From NCBI GenBank assembly GCA_017559545.1, contig JAFYRK010000004.1:1-64000 (forward strand): a DNA stretch of 64,000 nt. Direction: 5' to 3'. Both the position numbers and the translations under genes were made by a program. This DNA is from Bacteroidales bacterium. GTDB lineage: Bacteria > Bacteroidota > Bacteroidia > Bacteroidales > UBA932. The notes below the pieces were generated by a model. That model was not told the origin of the DNA. It saw only the letters and a program-made list of their open reading frames with translations, and did no database searches. Below, in pieces: positions 1 to 5,390 of the stretch. Numbering within the stretch: the stretch's first letter is position 1; the number at the start of each line of letters is the position of its first letter.

Positions 1-136
1 CGTCACTGATGGGATACTACGAAAAGTATCATTGCAGATAAGGAACCGCCGTATGCGGACCCGCATGTACGGTGGTGTGAGAGGTCGGAAAACAAAAGTA
101 GGAGGAAAACCTACTTTTGTTTTCCTCCTACTCGAT
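1..136 (+). mobile_element. 3' end of a group II intron (domains V and VI)
   Basis: Only the 3' end of the ribozyme lies in the window; the reverse transcriptase/maturase, if present, would be upstream of base 1. Bases 42-88 match the domain V region usually seen just after bacterial intron maturase genes: a hairpin (about 46-74) with the arms CCGCCGTATGCG and CGCATGTACGGTGG, followed by GTGTGAGAGG. Domain VI is a long stem (89-102 paired with 110-123, continued by 81-88 with 124-133) ending in CCTACTCGAT. The A at 130, six bases from the proposed intron end at 136, is placed as the branch-point adenosine would be. This is pattern recognition, not a covariance-model result. Confidence 0.72.
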
Positions 137-182
137 TTTTTTCCAGAATTGGCGTTTGTTGGCCAGGAAACTCAGAAAATAG

Positions 183-410
183 TCTTATCTAACGAATATA
201 CCCGTTTTAACTAGAAAAGATGGATCTATATGGAATAGTCAGAGAACTTATTTAACAAATTCTGATGTTTTAGGAGTTAGATCAATTTATGGTCCACCAT
301 TTTATAATGTAGAACAATATAGGCTAGTTGATAATAGGATGTATATTTTTATTCAGATAAGTAATGTACACAATCTGTTACAAATGATATCAATAGATTG
401 GTTCTTTTGA
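183..410 (+). pseudogene. C-terminal remnant, possibly of a secreted metalloprotease
   Basis: An open frame of 75 codons with no start codon runs from after a TAG at 180-182 to the TGA at 408-410. It contains a segment reading LTNSDVLGVRSIYG. A Leu-x-x-x-Asp...Ile-Tyr-Gly ending of this kind is typical of the C-terminal helix of matrixin/astacin-like metalloprotease domains in Bacteroidota lipoproteins. The catalytic HExxH part is absent, so what remains is only a tail, and the family is a suggestion. It lies about 45 bases after the group II intron end, so intron insertion may have broken the gene. The rest of 137-528 holds no other recognisable feature and is AT-rich. Confidence 0.3.
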
Positions 411-528
411 AGCGGATTGAGGAGGCTCGGGTAGATGGTGTAGTGACTAAGAAGTTATAGTTTGCCTAATTCTAATTATTATCAAGAGTATCAATTAGGA
501 AATGAAACGAGATTTCATGAAGTAAGAT

Positions 529-1218
529 ATGTTGTGGCGCTGTGATATAGGAAAATTACTATTATCTGTTATAAGTTTATTGTTGGTTGGTTGTAGTGAA
601 ATAAAATACAATTCAAGCCAACAATATTATGAAATGATAATTGCATCAGATGGGTGTGTAGTAACAAATTGGGGAGAGAATATCTTTACCCCTGTTTATC
701 TAGTAAAACTAACTCCAGATGATGTGGAGTGGAAGAAGTATTCTATTTATTCGTTTGAGAATTTTAACTATACAAGAGGTTTTGAATACAAGATAAGAGT
801 AAAAGAAATTGAGAACGAGTTATGTGGAATTCAAGATTCTGATAGAATTACATTTTACGTAACAGATATATTAGAAAAAAAAGTAACGAATTCTAAAGGA
901 ATACCTGAAAGTATGGTGTATTTAACAGAAAAAATCGTGGCATCTGAAACTGGTATTCCAAACAATGAATTGTTGCAATATTATATTTGGAAAGATACTT
1001 ATCAACCTTCTTCATGGTATTATTGGACCCCGATACAAACAGTAGAAGGATTTGATTATCAGTGTGGTTTTGAATATAGGATTCTGGTAGAAATTTCTGC
1101 AAATCTGGATGATAACTTGAAAATAACAAGTTATTCATATAAACTAAAGGAGATTATAGATAGAACTCATACCTCATCCATTGGATTAGATGAGGTAAAA
1201 TATATAATACCCTATTAA
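529..1218 (+). CDS. Lipoprotein with two DUF4377-like repeats
   Basis: 229 residues. A short N-terminus, a hydrophobic stretch and the lipobox LLLVGC (Cys22) predict a signal-peptidase-II lipoprotein. Two segments repeat the same pattern: about 45-95 (EWKKYSIYSFENFNYTRGFE) and about 160-195 (WYYWTPIQTVEGFDYQCGFE), each an aromatic-rich stretch leading to a Phe/Tyr-Gly-Phe-Glu-Tyr turn and a beta strand. This matches the DUF4377 pattern of small Bacteroidota lipoproteins, whose function is unknown to me. The gene is clearly more AT-rich than the core genes further right, suggesting transfer. It stands alone between the intron region and a remnant of a CpXC gene. No function is proposed beyond an envelope location. 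Confidence 0.65.
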   Translation: MLWRCDIGKLLLSVISLLLVGCSEIKYNSSQQYYEMIIASDGCVVTNWGENIFTPVYLVKLTPDDVEWKKYSIYSFENFNYTRGFEYKIRVKEIENELCGIQDSDRITFYVTDILEKKVTNSKGIPESMVYLTEKIVASETGIPNNELLQYYIWKDTYQPSSWYYWTPIQTVEGFDYQCGFEYRILVEISANLDDNLKITSYSYKLKEIIDRTHTSSIGLDEVKYIIPY

Positions 1219-1252
1219 ATCAAGTAACCTAAGCTAATACAGAGTTAAGCCA

Positions 1253-1343
1253 GAATGTAAGTATGCGTGATTCGTCTTCTCCCTCTGATTTATAGAAGTG
1301 GAAAGGGGAAGCGCACACGGAGAGTATAGCCTCCCATTGCCTT
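1253..1343 (-). pseudogene. Internally deleted remnant of a CpXC-domain gene
   Basis: Bases 1253-1303 are identical over 51 bp to 7708-7758, and 1318-1343 are identical over 26 bp to 7916-7941. Both target segments lie inside the intact CpXC gene (7555-8217, minus strand) and are in the same order and orientation. Relative to the intact gene, 157 bp are missing and replaced by 14 unrelated bases (1304-1317). This is therefore a broken second copy, left as a direct repeat 6.4 kb away from the intact gene. The identity is read directly from the sequence. Confidence 0.8.
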
Positions 1344-1362
1344 CAGGTGTGAAGAACCAGGC

Positions 1363-1590
1363 ATGGCCATCTATGAGAAGAACAATAACGTATTCTTTCC
1401 GGAGGACTACGTAGTGGATTACGAGGATGACGACATCTACTATCTCATGGAGAATGAGGCATTACAGAGCCTGTCAGACTTCTTCGGAATCGACTTCAAG
1501 GATATGGATGAAGCGATGATTCTTGTACGTGAAAACAACGACAACGATGACGGCCGGGTATGGGTCAATCGCTATCAGCTAGTAGATTAA
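1363..1590 (+). CDS. Small acidic hypothetical protein
   Basis: 75 residues, very rich in Asp and Glu (for example YVVDYEDDDIYYLMENEA near the N-terminus and ENNDNDDGR near the C-terminus). There is no signal peptide or membrane segment, so it is probably cytoplasmic. Base composition is like the core genome, unlike the AT-rich genes on either side. It begins only 20 bp after the CpXC remnant. The true start is uncertain, since the reading frame stays open upstream of the ATG and no clear ribosome-binding site is visible; the protein could be the tail of a gene whose front was lost at the junction. I do not recognise a family. Confidence 0.45.
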   Translation: MAIYEKNNNVFFPEDYVVDYEDDDIYYLMENEALQSLSDFFGIDFKDMDEAMILVRENNDNDDGRVWVNRYQLVD

Positions 1591-1600
1591 TAATATTTGC

Positions 1601-1608
1601 TAAATTTG
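1601..1608 (+). promoter_or_regulatory. Candidate -7 promoter box for the HNH gene
   Basis: TAAATTTG fits the Bacteroidota -7 consensus TAnnTTTG and lies 25 bp before the ATG at 1634. No convincing -33 TTG is placed at the usual distance, so this is weak. Confidence 0.3.
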
Positions 1609-1633
1609 TGAATAACTTATAAAGTACAAGATT

Positions 1634-2632
1634 ATGTCGCTTGCTGATCGCCCGTTTATAATAATTGATTTGAATTCAGGTCGATATCTTGAAAAAAATG
1701 TCGGGCATGAAATTTATAATCTAGTTCCCAATCCTATTGATAATAGGTATTACGGATATTGCCCGCCTTACGGCAATCTAGATATTCGCTCTTTAGGTGT
1801 TAAACCTAACAAACATGGCTATGTAGACGGAGTCCTTGTTGTGTATGTCCAAAAGATTTCTGGATCGTGCGATAGAGAGGTGGTGGCATTTACTGAAAAT
1901 GCTAGAGTATATGCTACTCCACAATTAGGAGAAAAGTTGAAACGAATAGTAACAGTTGGGGAAAGAGTAGAATATTGCAAATATGTAGTAGAGTCAGATA
2001 CCCTGAATTTATTAGATGGATATCCTAGATTCATTATCAGAATTCGTGAATATAACACCTATATGTTTAGGATGCAGCGTGTTTATAAGGGGAAGTATCC
2101 AGCTCTAGATAAGAAACTCATAGAATATCTGGATGAATATTTATCCTTTAAGACTACTGATGATGACCTTTCATTTCAGGGGCAAGTACAATGCGCGGAA
2201 GATATTGGCTCTTTCGATAACGTGTTTAATTCAGAACCTAGTTATACAACGACAGGAAGTGCTATGCAAGTAAGCAAGTCTGCTCGTGTGTCAAAATTCG
2301 CATTGAGGAAGGCTGATTATAAATGTGAAGCAGATAAGTATCATAATACGTTCAGTACACCTAAAGGAGTTCAATATATGGAGGGCCACCATCTAATACC
2401 TTGTACAACATCAAATGCTGTGGCTTTTTACGAAAGATTCTGTGTAAATATAGACTGTCCTGAAAATATAGTATGTCTATGTCCAACTTGTCATAGAAAA
2501 ATTCATTTTGGCTCTGACGTAGAAAAGAAGAGAATAATATCTCAATTGTATTTATTGAGACAGGATGAATTCAAACGTATAGGCATAGAGATATCACTCG
2601 ATGAACTATATGGTATTTATGGACTTTTGTAA
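1634..2632 (+). CDS. HNH endonuclease, McrA-like C-terminal domain
   Basis: 332 residues. The C-terminal third is a zinc-bearing HNH nuclease: Cys231 in the lead strand, the His252-His253 pair in MEGHHLIPC, Asn278 in CPENIVCLC, and Cys283/Cys286-His287 with His291 in CPTCHRKIH. This order (HH...N...CxxCH...H) is typical of the McrA-type HNH domains of type IV restriction enzymes and stand-alone defence nucleases. The N-terminal 200 residues are not recognised and may read modified DNA. No methyltransferase lies nearby, which agrees with modification-dependent restriction rather than a classical restriction-modification pair. The gene is AT-rich and sits in an accessory region, so it was probably acquired. 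Nuclease assignment is firm; the restriction role is inference. Confidence 0.75.
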   Translation: MSLADRPFIIIDLNSGRYLEKNVGHEIYNLVPNPIDNRYYGYCPPYGNLDIRSLGVKPNKHGYVDGVLVVYVQKISGSCDREVVAFTENARVYATPQLGEKLKRIVTVGERVEYCKYVVESDTLNLLDGYPRFIIRIREYNTYMFRMQRVYKGKYPALDKKLIEYLDEYLSFKTTDDDLSFQGQVQCAEDIGSFDNVFNSEPSYTTTGSAMQVSKSARVSKFALRKADYKCEADKYHNTFSTPKGVQYMEGHHLIPCTTSNAVAFYERFCVNIDCPENIVCLCPTCHRKIHFGSDVEKKRIISQLYLLRQDEFKRIGIEISLDELYGIYGLL

Positions 2633-2736
2633 TATTGTTTTTAGCAAGTGAAAGATTCATTTTCAAAAATCCTCCTTGCAGACGCTTCTATAAGTGGGAA
2701 CTGAAAGATTGGATTTCCCTTTTGTAAGATTCTACT

Positions 2737-2744
2737 TATCTTTG
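2737..2744 (+). promoter_or_regulatory. Candidate -7 promoter box for the TSCPD gene
   Basis: TATCTTTG matches TAnnTTTG and ends 21 bp before the chosen ATG at 2766. It argues against the longer reading frame that would start at 2694, because that start would lie upstream of the promoter. The -33 element is not clear (a TTG at 2709-2711 is somewhat too far away). Confidence 0.35.
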
Positions 2745-2765
2745 CTCTTGCAAAATTTACATATA

Positions 2766-3044
2766 ATGAAGATTATAAACGACACATATAAGGACTCTGT
2801 CAGATATGTAGTGGCCCAGACTGAGGGTGTTTGCTCGCAGGCGATTGAACTGCTTGTTGAAGGTGATGTTATTCTTGACGCCGCCTTCCATGGCGGATGC
2901 AGCGGCAACCTCAAGGGAATAGCCGCACTGTGCAAGGGACAGAAGATTTCTGATGTACAGCAGAGGCTTCAAGGTATCACTTGCGGTCCTAAGAGTACCT
3001 CATGCCCAGATCAGTTTGCACAGCTGCTTGGATCCCTTCAGTAG
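2766..3044 (+). CDS. TSCPD domain protein (TIGR03905-like)
   Basis: 92 residues from the ATG at 2766; an upstream in-frame ATG at 2694 would add 24 residues that do not fit the family. The protein carries the full family pattern: a GVCSQAIELLV segment, FHGGCSGNLKGIAALCKG in the middle, and CGPKSTSCPDQFA at the C-terminus with the name-giving Thr/Ser-Ser-Cys-Pro-Asp motif. The same domain occurs at the C-terminus of adenosylcobalamin-dependent ribonucleotide reductases, but stand-alone versions have no assigned role that I know. The conserved cysteines suggest metal or cofactor binding. It is cytoplasmic, monocistronic, and ends at a strong hairpin shared with the convergent hip genes. Confidence 0.8.
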   Translation: MKIINDTYKDSVRYVVAQTEGVCSQAIELLVEGDVILDAAFHGGCSGNLKGIAALCKGQKISDVQQRLQGITCGPKSTSCPDQFAQLLGSLQ

Positions 3045-3065
3045 AATAATTCGAAGTTATTGATA

Positions 3066-3113
3066 AAAAAGTCAGCCAAAATGGGCAAATTGCTTCATTT
3101 TGGCTGACTTTTT
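3066..3113. terminator. Bidirectional terminator between TSCPD gene and hip operon
   Basis: A perfect 18-bp inverted repeat: AAAAAGTCAGCCAAAATG at 3066-3083 and its complement at 3096-3113, with a 12-base loop. Runs of A on the left and T on the right give a U-tract in either direction, and the element sits exactly between two convergent genes. Its right arm overlaps the stop codon of the kinase gene. Confidence 0.85.
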
Positions 3114-4110
3114 AGAATGTAAGCATCTTGCATCGATACTTGTATGAGACGATATACTGTTTCTTGAGTTCTTCAGACAGGAAGGATTTCTCAATCAAGC
3201 GAATCGCCTTAGGGTCAGGTTCCTGAAACATCTTCAGTTCCTGCTTGATGACCCTGTCATTCAGTCCTATCCTTCTGCCGAATTCGACAAAGTCTTCGTA
3301 GCCGATGTTATGAGTGTCGGCTTTATTCATTCCTTCCTTGAACAGTCCGTTTTTGAGAGCAAAGATCTGTGGCTCACGAAGCTGAAGAGAAGTGTTGACA
3401 AGGTCATATGCAGGACTGAGACGATATTCTCCATCCTTCTCGATAAGCGAGAAGTTCTTCAGGTGAGCATCGTCATTCAAAGTCACGAAGTTGAATAGTA
3501 TGATTCTATAGAATCGCCTTATATCAATCAAGGCTGCCTTCACATATTTGTGGATCAACTCCGCACATTCTTCATAGCTGGACTTGTCATACTTGAATAG
3601 CCTGCCTCCATTGTCCTTGCTCCAGCCAAGGAGTGCGGCGAAGTCCTCCTGCTTGTACTTGCCGCCAGGATATACATCGAAACGGCGTGTGATGTATGCA
3701 GCTTTACCATCCTCGAAGAAGCAGAGTGCGTTAGATGCAGTCTCTATTCCATAGACCTGTGATGCAATCTGCATTGTCACATGTTCGTTAGCAGCACAAT
3801 AATCTTTATTGATGATTTGATAACCTATAGGACGTGGCTTGAGGATGTATGTCCCTTGTTCACCATCGCGGGTGTACCTCAGATTGTTGTCATCTCCCAC
3901 TATGACTGAGAACTTAGACTGAGCTCCGGAAAGAGAGATGCGTCCGATGTTCTGTATTGGCTCGTCAGAGGTGTTCGAGTCATCCTCCGGACTTAATCCT
4001 GGGAATATGTGTGAAACCTGCCTGCTATCGAAGAGGACTTTAGTGGCTGCAGGTGAGTATGTGTCATAACCATCCATCAAGGTGGATGGACATATGGTCA
4101 ATATCTTCAT
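3112..4110 (-). CDS. HipT/HipA-like serine/threonine kinase toxin (C-terminal kinase subunit)
   Basis: 332 residues. Kinase features of the HipA family are visible: a glycine-rich loop ISLSGAQSK (Ser59-Leu-Ser61, Gly62, Gln64, Lys66), the ATP-lysine segment ILKPRP (Lys91), RRFD at 142-145, the catalytic loop NDDAHLKN at 212-219, and the metal-binding Asp236 in PAYDLVNT. Full-length HipA is about 440 residues and includes an N-terminal subdomain; here that subdomain is a separate gene upstream. This is the HipBST arrangement, in which HipT is the toxin kinase and a Ser-x-Ser in the loop is autophosphorylated. The target is unknown (HipA hits GltX, HipT of E. coli O127 hits TrpS). The start overlaps the preceding gene by 4 bp (ATGA), so translation is probably coupled. 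Confidence 0.85.
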   Translation of the reverse strand: MKILTICPSTLMDGYDTYSPAATKVLFDSRQVSHIFPGLSPEDDSNTSDEPIQNIGRISLSGAQSKFSVIVGDDNNLRYTRDGEQGTYILKPRPIGYQIINKDYCAANEHVTMQIASQVYGIETASNALCFFEDGKAAYITRRFDVYPGGKYKQEDFAALLGWSKDNGGRLFKYDKSSYEECAELIHKYVKAALIDIRRFYRIILFNFVTLNDDAHLKNFSLIEKDGEYRLSPAYDLVNTSLQLREPQIFALKNGLFKEGMNKADTHNIGYEDFVEFGRRIGLNDRVIKQELKMFQEPDPKAIRLIEKSFLSEELKKQYIVSYKYRCKMLTF

Positions 4111-4433
4111 ATTTCAATTGGTCTTACTGTTATTGCTCCGATAGTGTCTGTCTGACAGGTAGCCAGAAGAATGCCGAAGTCGTCTTCGGGGTCGATCCTC
4201 AAAAGCTGTGACTGAACCATGCGGTTTTCTCCTTCGGAAAGCATGTTCGCAAAGGCAGGGAATAGATGAGGGGATGTGTATGGCTCGCTCTGCAGTGGAA
4301 GAGTAAGACTGACCGGTTGTGCGTCCTCTCCAAGAAGATACGCCCTGTCATATATAAACGAAAACTCACGGCTATCACTCTCCGTAAGTATGCCGCACCT
4401 TATACCGTGCAGATAGATTTCACATTGTCTCAT
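4107..4433 (-). CDS. HipS-like protein (HipA N-terminal subdomain)
   Basis: 108 residues, matching the HipA_N/couple_hipA domain alone: a small beta fold with the typical segment GEDAQPVSLTLPLQSEPY near residue 36 and FPAFANMLSEGE, where HipA proteins carry the conserved Pro-Leu-Ser-Leu-like and Phe-Asn-Leu-Leu-Pro-Glu-Gly patterns. In HipBST systems this separate domain (HipS) is the antitoxin that binds and blocks the kinase. It overlaps the HTH gene upstream and the kinase gene downstream by 4 bp each. The clean overlaps and the length agree with a designed split, not with a frameshifted single hipA. Confidence 0.8.
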   Translation of the reverse strand: MRQCEIYLHGIRCGILTESDSREFSFIYDRAYLLGEDAQPVSLTLPLQSEPYTSPHLFPAFANMLSEGENRMVQSQLLRIDPEDDFGILLATCQTDTIGAITVRPIEI

Positions 4434-4621
4434 AGTATTACGGTCAATTTAAGTCCGAGGACGTTGCATATGGACAGATAGGTGGAAATTTTCGGATCGC
4501 CCTGACCGCGCTCCGCCGCTACAACTGTATTGATGCTGATGCCGGCAAGGTCAGCCAGTTCTTGCTGAGTGATCTTCAAGGCTTTTCTTCGTTCCTTAAT
4601 CTGTGCTCCTAAAGTCTTCAT
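4430..4621 (-). CDS. HipB-like XRE-family HTH regulator/antitoxin
   Basis: 63 residues forming little more than one helix-turn-helix: KERRKALKITQQELADLAGI, then SINTVVAAERGQGDPKIST, and a C-terminal LGLKLTVIL strand like that of HipB, which forms a dimer through a small beta lid. It is the first gene of the hip operon. It should bind the three palindromes found in the upstream region (4623-4760) and repress its own operon. It overlaps the next gene by 4 bp. Confidence 0.85.
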   Translation of the reverse strand: MKTLGAQIKERRKALKITQQELADLAGISINTVVAAERGQGDPKISTYLSICNVLGLKLTVIL

Positions 4622-4622
4622 A

Positions 4623-4640
4623 TTCCCAATGTGTTGGTAA
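4623..4640. promoter_or_regulatory. HipB operator candidate O1
   Basis: Imperfect palindrome TTCCCAATGTGTTGGTAA just before the hipB ATG (4619-4621), covering the expected transcription start of the promoter at 4648-4678. Its centre (4631.5) is 60 bp from that of the next site. Confidence 0.6.
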
Positions 4641-4647
4641 TTTTAAG

Positions 4648-4678
4648 CAAAACTAATGCTAATAAATGAAAAATGCAA
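4648..4678 (-). promoter_or_regulatory. Promoter of the hipBST operon
   Basis: On the minus strand, TTG (4676-4678) and TAGTTTTG (4648-4655) are separated by exactly 20 bp, a good match to the Bacteroidota consensus TTTG-N19/20-TAnnTTTG. It lies between operators O1 and O2, so repressor bound there would cover the start site and the upstream edge. Confidence 0.7.
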
Positions 4679-4683
4679 GAAAA

Positions 4684-4699
4684 TCACAATGTATTGTGA
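4684..4699. promoter_or_regulatory. HipB operator candidate O2
   Basis: Palindrome TCACAATGTATTGTGA, symmetric except at the central two bases. It sits directly upstream of the -33 element. It shares the AATG core and flanks with O1 and O3. Confidence 0.65.
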
Positions 4700-4744
4700 A
4701 TTATGCTTAATTTGATGTCTGACAGGTGTTGATGTTAGAATAAA

Positions 4745-4760
4745 TCCCAATGCGCTGGGA
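4745..4760. promoter_or_regulatory. HipB operator candidate O3
   Basis: Palindrome TCCCAATGCGCTGGGA, flanked by AA and AT as in O2. Its centre (4752.5) is 61 bp from that of O2, so the three sites are spaced 60 and 61 bp apart, roughly six helical turns. Confidence 0.6.
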
Positions 4761-4809
4761 ATTATATAGGTGGTCTGATGTTGAAAAAAGATTTACCTGT
4801 TATGTGTGA

Positions 4810-4947
4810 GGATACTTAAATCCCTCTTTCCTTGCAGGCGGTATCGCAGGATTTACAGACCAGCAGATAGCGCCTCTGTTTGTCTATGCCCTGGAGATGT
4901 CAAATGTAATCCTTCCGAAGACTTTTGTAGAAATTCTGAAAAAATAG
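4810..4947 (+). pseudogene. Remnant reading frame of unknown family
   Basis: A 45-codon open frame without a start codon, from after a TGA (4807-4809) to TAG (4945-4947). It reads like real protein (for example GGIAGFTDQQIAPLFVYAL) and has normal codon use, so it looks like the C-terminal tail of a lost gene. No family is recognised. It lies in the 424-bp gap between the hip promoter region and the coiled-coil gene. Confidence 0.3.
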
Positions 4948-4990
4948 CTGAATCGCAGTAACAATATGGCTCTTGATCCAGTATCTATTA

Positions 4991-5008
4991 ATAGGGGTAT
5001 CCCCTATG
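4991..5008. repeat. Short inverted repeat upstream of the coiled-coil gene
   Basis: ATAGGGG and CCCCTAT separated by three bases, 38 bp before the ATG at 5046. It could be an operator or a small leader hairpin. The rest of this gap shows no clear -7 box. Confidence 0.3.
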
Positions 5009-5045
5009 AGTAGATGCCGGTTTTAATTTTTAAATACAGGTCAAG

Positions 5046-5279
5046 ATGCAGACGAAAGACAAAGAATCAATGAAGCAGCAGCTTCAAGAGCTTGAAGCAA
5101 AGCTGGATGAAGCTTCAATGGAGTATCGGGAACTCAAGGAAAAGGTCAAGGCGTGCACTGACGAGGACAGTGACGAGGCTTTTGAATTGGGACTCGCCGA
5201 ATTCAACCTCTCTAACTATATGATTATGCTTGATGATAGGATCAGCATGATCCGTAGTCAGATTGAGGAAGAGAAATAA
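5046..5279 (+). CDS. Small coiled-coil protein of unknown function
   Basis: 77 residues, highly charged, with heptad-like Leu/Met/Ile positions through most of its length (KQQLQELEAKLDEASMEYRE at the N-terminal half; LDDRISMIRSQIEEEK at the end). It is predicted to be two antiparallel helices or a coiled-coil dimer in the cytoplasm. There is no signal peptide. It lies 111 bp upstream of, and in the same direction as, a AAA+ ATPase gene, so it could be an accessory or adaptor of that ATPase, but this rests only on position. Family not recognised. Confidence 0.6.
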   Translation: MQTKDKESMKQQLQELEAKLDEASMEYRELKEKVKACTDEDSDEAFELGLAEFNLSNYMIMLDDRISMIRSQIEEEK

Positions 5280-5390
5280 ATTTTCAGCTCCCTTTTGTTA
5301 TATAAATGTGTGAGAATTTCAATGCCGGACACAAGTGCCACATTTTAGCAGTAGCGGTTTATTTATTTGCAATATCAAAAAGTGTAGACG

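Noticed and set aside
98..142. Hairpin followed by a T-run as an intrinsic terminator
   Set aside because: The stem with the ending CCTACTCGAT fits domain VI of a group II intron directly after domain V, which explains it better, although it might also terminate transcription.
32..214. 60-codon plus-strand frame at the start
   Set aside because: It runs through the structured intron end and has no protein-like features.
3112..4433. Split hipA as a frameshifted pseudogene
   Set aside because: Both parts have their own start, overlap by a clean ATGA, and match the known HipS/HipT division; no disrupted motif is seen.
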